A DNA stretch of 46,153 bases from Oscillospiraceae bacterium. Lineage in GTDB: Bacteria > Bacillota > Clostridia > Oscillospirales > Oscillospiraceae. Below, piece by piece: positions 42,430-46,153 of the stretch. The first letter of the stretch is position 1. Every line of letters starts with the position of its first letter. The stretch lies in contig WQTE01000007.1 of the NCBI GenBank assembly GCA_009786445.1, positions 1 to 46,153 of the forward strand, written 5' to 3'. A model generated the notes under the pieces. It had not been told where the DNA came from and did not search any database. It saw only the letters and a list, made by a program, of their open reading frames with translations. A program made the position numbers and the translations under genes.

Positions 42430-43757
42430 AGATTAATCCTCCGCCAAAGCTCTGCGGAAACCTCTCGGCATTTTGCTAAAACAGCATCAGCATCAATGCC
42501 AATCAGCTCACGGTCTTTCATTCTAACAACACCGTTAATTATGGTGGTTACAACACTACGCCCGCTAATGCCGAACAAAATATGCCCGTCAACATTATCC
42601 GACGACATAGGCGTAAGCGGCACATAATCACAAACAATGATATCCGCAACCGCCCCCGGCTCTAAAACACCAATTTTCGCATCAAAAGCACGCTCACACA
42701 TAGCCGCATTGTTATAAAACAACATCTGCGGCACCTCGCTCCAAGCCGCAGAAGGGTCACGAAGCTCATGCTTGTGAATAATATTCGCAACCTTCTCAGA
42801 CTCAAACATATCGTTAGTGTACCCATCAGTACCAAGACCGAGCAAAATACCCCGCCTAACCATCTCCATACAAGGCGGAATACCCACCGCATTACCCATA
42901 TTCGACTCAGGATTATGCACGACCATAGTGTCCGTGTCTTTGATAATCCCCAGTTCATTCTCACCGACATGGATGCAATGCCCGGTTATAGTATTTTGAC
43001 CCAAAATCCCAAGGTCACTCAGCCTCTCAATAACGCGTTTACCATACTTTTTTATGCTGTCGTCAACATCTTCCATACCCTCGGCAACATGAATATGAAA
43101 ACCAATGCCGTCAGGAGTGTTTTCGCGGCAAAGCGCAATAGAATCATCCGACAAAGTAAACGAAGCGTGCATACCCATCATACCTTTAATCATATCGGAC
43201 TTTTCAGTCATCGCAAAGCGAATAAAATCTGCATTTTCAGCCACAGCCTCACGCATCTTATCAACGCCGTCCCTGTCTGAGACCTCATAGCAAAGACTGG
43301 CTCTGACACCAAGCGATTTCGCTGCATCGGCAATCTTAAACAGACTACCCCGAATCCCACCATAGCTGGCATGATGGTCAAAAACAGTAGTACACCCGTT
43401 TCTGATACAGTCAATAAACGTTGCCATTGCACTGTAATAGGTATCTTCAAGCAATAGATTGCGGTCAATCGTCCACCACAGCCCATCAAGAATCTCGGGA
43501 AAACTCTTAGCGGAGTAACCCTTTATGGAAAGACCACGGGCAAAAGCGCTGTAAATATGGTTGTGCGCATTGATAAGCCCAGGCATAATCAAGCCGCCCC
43601 GAGCATCAACAAACCCCGCAGAAGCATATTCTTTCCGCAGCGTAACTGTTTCACCCACAGCCAAAATCAAAGAACCATCAGTAACAACTGCGCCATTTTC
43701 AAAAAACTGACAGGGCGCACCCCGAGTAACGAGCCGCCCATTTCCTATAAGAAGCAT
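42426..43757 (-). CDS. ssnA: SsnA-type amidohydrolase
   Basis: A 443-residue zinc amidohydrolase of the SsnA family. Motifs: PGLINAHNHIYSAFARG (metal HxH), FHIHVAEG, GHCIHVGE and GLGTDGYTNDMFESE (catalytic Asp). SsnA genes are constantly linked to ygfK and purine catabolism and are thought to deaminate or open a purine-derived ring. The start ATG 43757 has AAGGGG upstream. It overlaps ygfK by 4 bases, and a 149-bp inverted repeat lies in the spacer upstream. Confidence 0.94.
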   Translation of the reverse strand: MLLIGNGRLVTRGAPCQFFENGAVVTDGSLILAVGETVTLRKEYASAGFVDARGGLIMPGLINAHNHIYSAFARGLSIKGYSAKSFPEILDGLWWTIDRNLLLEDTYYSAMATFIDCIRNGCTTVFDHHASYGGIRGSLFKIADAAKSLGVRASLCYEVSDRDGVDKMREAVAENADFIRFAMTEKSDMIKGMMGMHASFTLSDDSIALCRENTPDGIGFHIHVAEGMEDVDDSIKKYGKRVIERLSDLGILGQNTITGHCIHVGENELGIIKDTDTMVVHNPESNMGNAVGIPPCMEMVRRGILLGLGTDGYTNDMFESEKVANIIHKHELRDPSAAWSEVPQMLFYNNAAMCERAFDAKIGVLEPGAVADIIVCDYVPLTPMSSDNVDGHILFGISGRSVVTTIINGVVRMKDRELIGIDADAVLAKCREVSAELWRRINL

Positions 43758-43790
43758 AAAACCACCCCTTTACAATATTTCCGGTTAGGA

Positions 43791-43939
43791 GGCGGAGTGA
43801 GGGTGTTTTAAATTTTTTGTGGCTAAGCGCCGCGAGGCCGGCACGCACATCGCGAGTCAGCGATAAAGCGATGGTACAAAGTATGAAGGCCGACCAGCGC
43901 CTAAAAGCCACATAAAATTTAAAACACCCTCACTCTGCC
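43791..43939. repeat. large inverted repeat between the phosphorylase gene and ssnA
   Basis: Arm one 43791-43824 and arm two 43906-43939 match as inverted repeats at 32 of 34 positions (outer ends GGCGGAGTGAGGGTG and CACCCTCACTCTGCC). The 81-bp centre contains further nested pairs (GCGC, GGCC, CATCGC/GCGATG), so the whole 149 bp can fold as one long hairpin. No gene is convincing here. It resembles a MITE-like or structured intergenic element. Confidence 0.82.
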
Positions 43940-43959
43940 CCACCAGACTTACATTTTAC

Positions 43960-44718
43960 CTATCCTTTAAGAAGCACTCGCACCGCTTCAATAGCAGTAC
44001 GAATAGCAAGTTCAGTATCATGACTCTTCGGATTCGACAGCCCCTTTTTCTCGCGCTCCTGATTCCAGACAGTGTTGAGCACACAGCCCGCTTTAACTCC
44101 CAAAATCTGAGCAACGATATAAAGTGTAGCACTCTCCATCTCAGAAGCGAGACAACCCGCCTTTAACCAAGCATCCCACTTATCTTTAAGCTCATAACCA
44201 ATGGGCATCCTATCAGGCGAGTGCTGTCCGTAAAACGAATCCTTGCACTGCACAACCCCTGCATGCCAAGTAGCGCCAATATTCTTAGCCCCCTGAACCA
44301 GCGCATTTGTAACATCCAAATCCGCTACAGCAGGAAACTCAATAGGAACATACTCCTTGCTGGTACCATCCTGACGAATAGCACTGGTAGCAATAACAAC
44401 ATCGCCGCCGACGACCTTTTCAGCCATACCGCCGCAAGTGCCGACACGGATAAACGTCTCAACACCCACCAAAACAAGTTCCTCAACGCAAATCGCAGTA
44501 GAAGGACCGCCCATGCCGGTGGAAATGACCATTACAGTCTCACCCTCAAGCTCTCCGAGCCAAGTGGTATATTCCCTGTTTTGACAATAAAAACGAGGGT
44601 TATCCAAAAACTGCGCAATCTTCTCCACACGCCCGGGGTCACCTGGCATTATGGCAAACTTCGCACCATGGTCATTACCAAAACCAATGTGATATTGCTT
44701 ATCTGCCTTATCGCCCAT
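43960..44718 (-). CDS. udp: Nucleoside phosphorylase, uridine phosphorylase family
   Basis: A cytosolic enzyme that cleaves a nucleoside with phosphate into base and ribose-1-phosphate. The 252 residues match the family: IMPGDPGRVEKIA, VISTGMGGPSTAICVEEL (signature), RVGTCGGM, DSFYGQHSPDRMP and EMESATLYIVA. Uridine is the expected substrate, but in this purine locus a purine nucleoside cannot be excluded. ATG 44718 is fixed by GGGAGG 8 bases upstream; the frame is open further upstream inside the permease gene. It begins 1 base after the permease stop. Confidence 0.92.
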   Translation of the reverse strand: MGDKADKQYHIGFGNDHGAKFAIMPGDPGRVEKIAQFLDNPRFYCQNREYTTWLGELEGETVMVISTGMGGPSTAICVEELVLVGVETFIRVGTCGGMAEKVVGGDVVIATSAIRQDGTSKEYVPIEFPAVADLDVTNALVQGAKNIGATWHAGVVQCKDSFYGQHSPDRMPIGYELKDKWDAWLKAGCLASEMESATLYIVAQILGVKAGCVLNTVWNQEREKKGLSNPKSHDTELAIRTAIEAVRVLLKG

Positions 44719-44719
44719 C

Positions 44720-45682
44720 TCAGCGACCTCCCTTGTCGTAAGGCTGACCAACAGCCTTAGGTGCTTGAGTATTTTTGGAAGTAAATGAAAGGAATACAAG
44801 CGTTGCAACGTAAGGTATCACAGAAAAGAACGTAGACGGAATGCCTAAGTTACGTAAAAATGGAATCCCGGTAAAACTGTTTGCTATAGTTTGCAGTATA
44901 CCAAAGAAGAAAGCAGCAAAAAGAATCCGCTTAGGCTTCCAAGCGCCGAAGATTAAGACAGCCAGAGCCAAAAATCCATATCCAAGCACTGAACCACTAA
45001 ACGCAGATGCAATAGGCATAATCCAGATAAGACCACCTATACCTGCAAGCGCACCTGAAATAAGCACGCCGGCATATCGGATACCAACTACATTCACCCC
45101 AACAGAGTCTGCCGCTTGCGGATGCTCACCACACGCTCTGAGCCGTAAACCAAACTTAGTCTTGTACAGAACAAAAGCAGAAACTGCCAGTATTAAAAAA
45201 CCCAAATAAGTGGTGATATAAGTGTTCTGGAAAAACATTGGCCCGAGAATCGGAATATCTCCCAGCAGTGGTACATTGCGGATAACGAATTGTCTGGGAA
45301 GAAATGAAACATGCTGTGTGCGAAAGGTTAAAATCGAAACATAAACAGCAAAAGCAGGAGCAAACATATTGATGGCAATTCCGCTTATAATCTGATTTGC
45401 CTTCAGGTTAATCGATGCAAAGGCATGAAGCAAAGCCATAACAATCCCGGTCAGCATTGCCACAATTAACGCAAGTAATAAAATACCGTGGTCTGTAGTC
45501 GCCTCAGGGTTTTGAAAAGCATTTAAAAATAAAACTCCGGTAAACGCCCCCATTACCATCTTCCCCTCAAGAGCAATGTTGACGATACCCGACCTTTCCG
45601 AAAACATACCTCCGAGTGCAACTATCATAAGAGGGATCATAAAGACCATTGTCTGCTGCATGATAAAAAAGAACATATCCAT
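44720..45682 (-). CDS. Nucleoside-type ABC transporter permease (NupQ/YufQ-like)
   Basis: A 320-residue inner-membrane permease of the branched-chain/BMP group with about nine helices. GGMFSERSGIVNIALEGKMVMGAF, LKANQIISGIAINMFAPAFAVYV, LRACGEHPQAADSVGVNV and ISGALAGIGGLIW are characteristic of the YufQ-type half. It lies directly downstream of its partner permease and just before a nucleoside phosphorylase, which supports nucleoside import. Confidence 0.92.
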   Translation of the reverse strand: MDMFFFIMQQTMVFMIPLMIVALGGMFSERSGIVNIALEGKMVMGAFTGVLFLNAFQNPEATTDHGILLLALIVAMLTGIVMALLHAFASINLKANQIISGIAINMFAPAFAVYVSILTFRTQHVSFLPRQFVIRNVPLLGDIPILGPMFFQNTYITTYLGFLILAVSAFVLYKTKFGLRLRACGEHPQAADSVGVNVVGIRYAGVLISGALAGIGGLIWIMPIASAFSGSVLGYGFLALAVLIFGAWKPKRILFAAFFFGILQTIANSFTGIPFLRNLGIPSTFFSVIPYVATLVFLSFTSKNTQAPKAVGQPYDKGGR

Positions 45683-45688
45683 TGTTCG

Positions 45689-46153
45689 TCACCTCTTCCT
45701 TTTGGAAAATAGTCTGCCGAGATTATTCTTAACAACCAGCACAAAAGCGCAGAAATAAATTATAACAGATATGATAATAGTGACAAAATCAAGTGAGAAT
45801 GCCGGCTGCAATTGCGTTCCGCCTAAAAACAGATATGCAACGAAAATACCGGAAAAAATAACGCCGATGGGATTAGTCAGTCCCAGAAAAGCCACAGATA
45901 TACCCGTAAAACCTTGTGGAAGAAGAACCGGCATTGCTGTCATAGGCACACCTCGGGCATTCATGAAAAACAGTGCACCGCCGATTCCGGCAATTGCTCC
46001 GCAAATCAAAAAAGAGAAGACTATATTTTTGTTTTGGTTAATACCGGCATATTTGGCAGCATCCTTATTAAAACCACATGCCTTGAGCTCGTATCCAAAA
46101 GTAGTTTTGTCTAAAATAACATATACAGCAATCGCCAATAAAACCGCTAAAAT
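45689..46153 (-). CDS. Nucleoside-type ABC transporter permease (NupP/YufP-like), cut by window edge
   Basis: The C-terminal 154 codons of the partner permease; the frame is open to the right edge. KTTFGYELKACGFNKDAAKYAGIN and ICGAIAGIGGALFFMNARG match the YufP-type half, and the last segment ends with a basic tail (NNLGRLFSKRKR). It ends 6 bases before the next permease. The ATPase and BMP-family binding protein are expected to the right of the window. Confidence 0.9.
   Translation of the reverse strand: MLAVLLAIAVYVILDKTTFGYELKACGFNKDAAKYAGINQNKNIVFSFLICGAIAGIGGALFFMNARGVPMTAMPVLLPQGFTGISVAFLGLTNPIGVIFSGIFVAYLFLGGTQLQPAFSLDFVTIIISVIIYFCAFVLVVKNNLGRLFSKRKR

Noticed and set aside
43699-43911. 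70-codon minus-strand frame across the large inverted repeat
   Set aside because: It overlaps the ssnA start in another frame and is produced by the repeat arms.
1-46153. tRNA, rRNA or CRISPR array
   Set aside because: No spacer contains a cloverleaf with the T-loop consensus, rRNA-like sequence, or regularly spaced identical repeats.
1-46153. Intact insertion sequence, integrase or prophage
   Set aside because: No transposase, integrase or phage protein was seen; the repeats lack coding capacity and only suggest non-autonomous elements.

Overview
The window looks like a chromosome segment of an anaerobic, Gram-positive-type bacterium of the Bacillota, most likely a gut-associated Clostridia relative. 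The evidence is the gene content (a dcw cluster with mraZ, a PASTA-bearing SpoVD/FtsI-type transpeptidase, mini-RNase III, RqcH, RbgA, DUF1836), strong GGAGG ribosome-binding sites, TTGACA-17-TATAAT-type promoters and U-tailed terminators. The DNPR motif in MurE points to a meso-diaminopimelate cell wall. The exact taxon cannot be fixed from the sequence alone.

Region 1 (1-13.3 kb, all minus strand) is the division and cell-wall cluster, read right to left: mraZ, rsmH, ftsL, a PASTA penicillin-binding protein, murE, mraY, ftsW, ftsQ, ftsZ, then a YihY-family membrane protein, mini-RNase III and the N-terminal part of rqcH, which is cut by the left edge. murF, murD, murG, murC and ftsA are absent from their usual places. 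A textbook promoter followed by three GTG(G/C) boxes at exact 10-bp spacing lies in front of mraZ, and ftsZ has its own promoter. A repeat-rich palindromic element interrupts the operon between the PBP gene and murE.

Region 2 (13.3-18.6 kb, minus) carries a serine beta-lactamase-fold hydrolase, a calcineurin-like phosphoesterase, yraN, rnhB, rbgA, lepB and rplS. Region 3 (18.6-21.3 kb) is accessory and partly decayed. It holds an unexplained small gene, the first 121 codons of a kinase-HhH protein, an apparently intact antitoxin/PIN-toxin pair, a DUF234-type ATPase gene with an internal out-of-frame deletion, and a 32-codon tail of a PP2C phosphatase gene.

Region 4 (21.3-31.6 kb) has a rhomboid-like membrane protein that appears to lack the catalytic dyad, a secreted beta-propeller protein, rpsU, a DUF1836 regulator, a hybrid sensor kinase, rplJL with an L10 leader and attenuator, and a PcrA/UvrD helicase.

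Region 5 (31.7-46.15 kb) is a purine salvage and catabolism locus in three transcription units. On the minus strand an uncharacterised fold-type II PLP enzyme precedes diaminopropionate ammonia-lyase. Divergently, on the plus strand, guanine deaminase precedes the three subunits of a xanthine-dehydrogenase-type molybdenum hydroxylase. Facing these on the minus strand, two nucleoside-type ABC permeases (one cut by the right edge), a uridine-phosphorylase family enzyme, SsnA and YgfK follow each other. The inferred logic is nucleoside uptake, phosphorolysis to the base, deamination and hydroxylation of the purine, ring breakdown, and release of pyruvate and ammonia from 2,3-diaminopropionate. 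The extra PLP enzyme is the least explained member and the best candidate for undescribed biochemistry.
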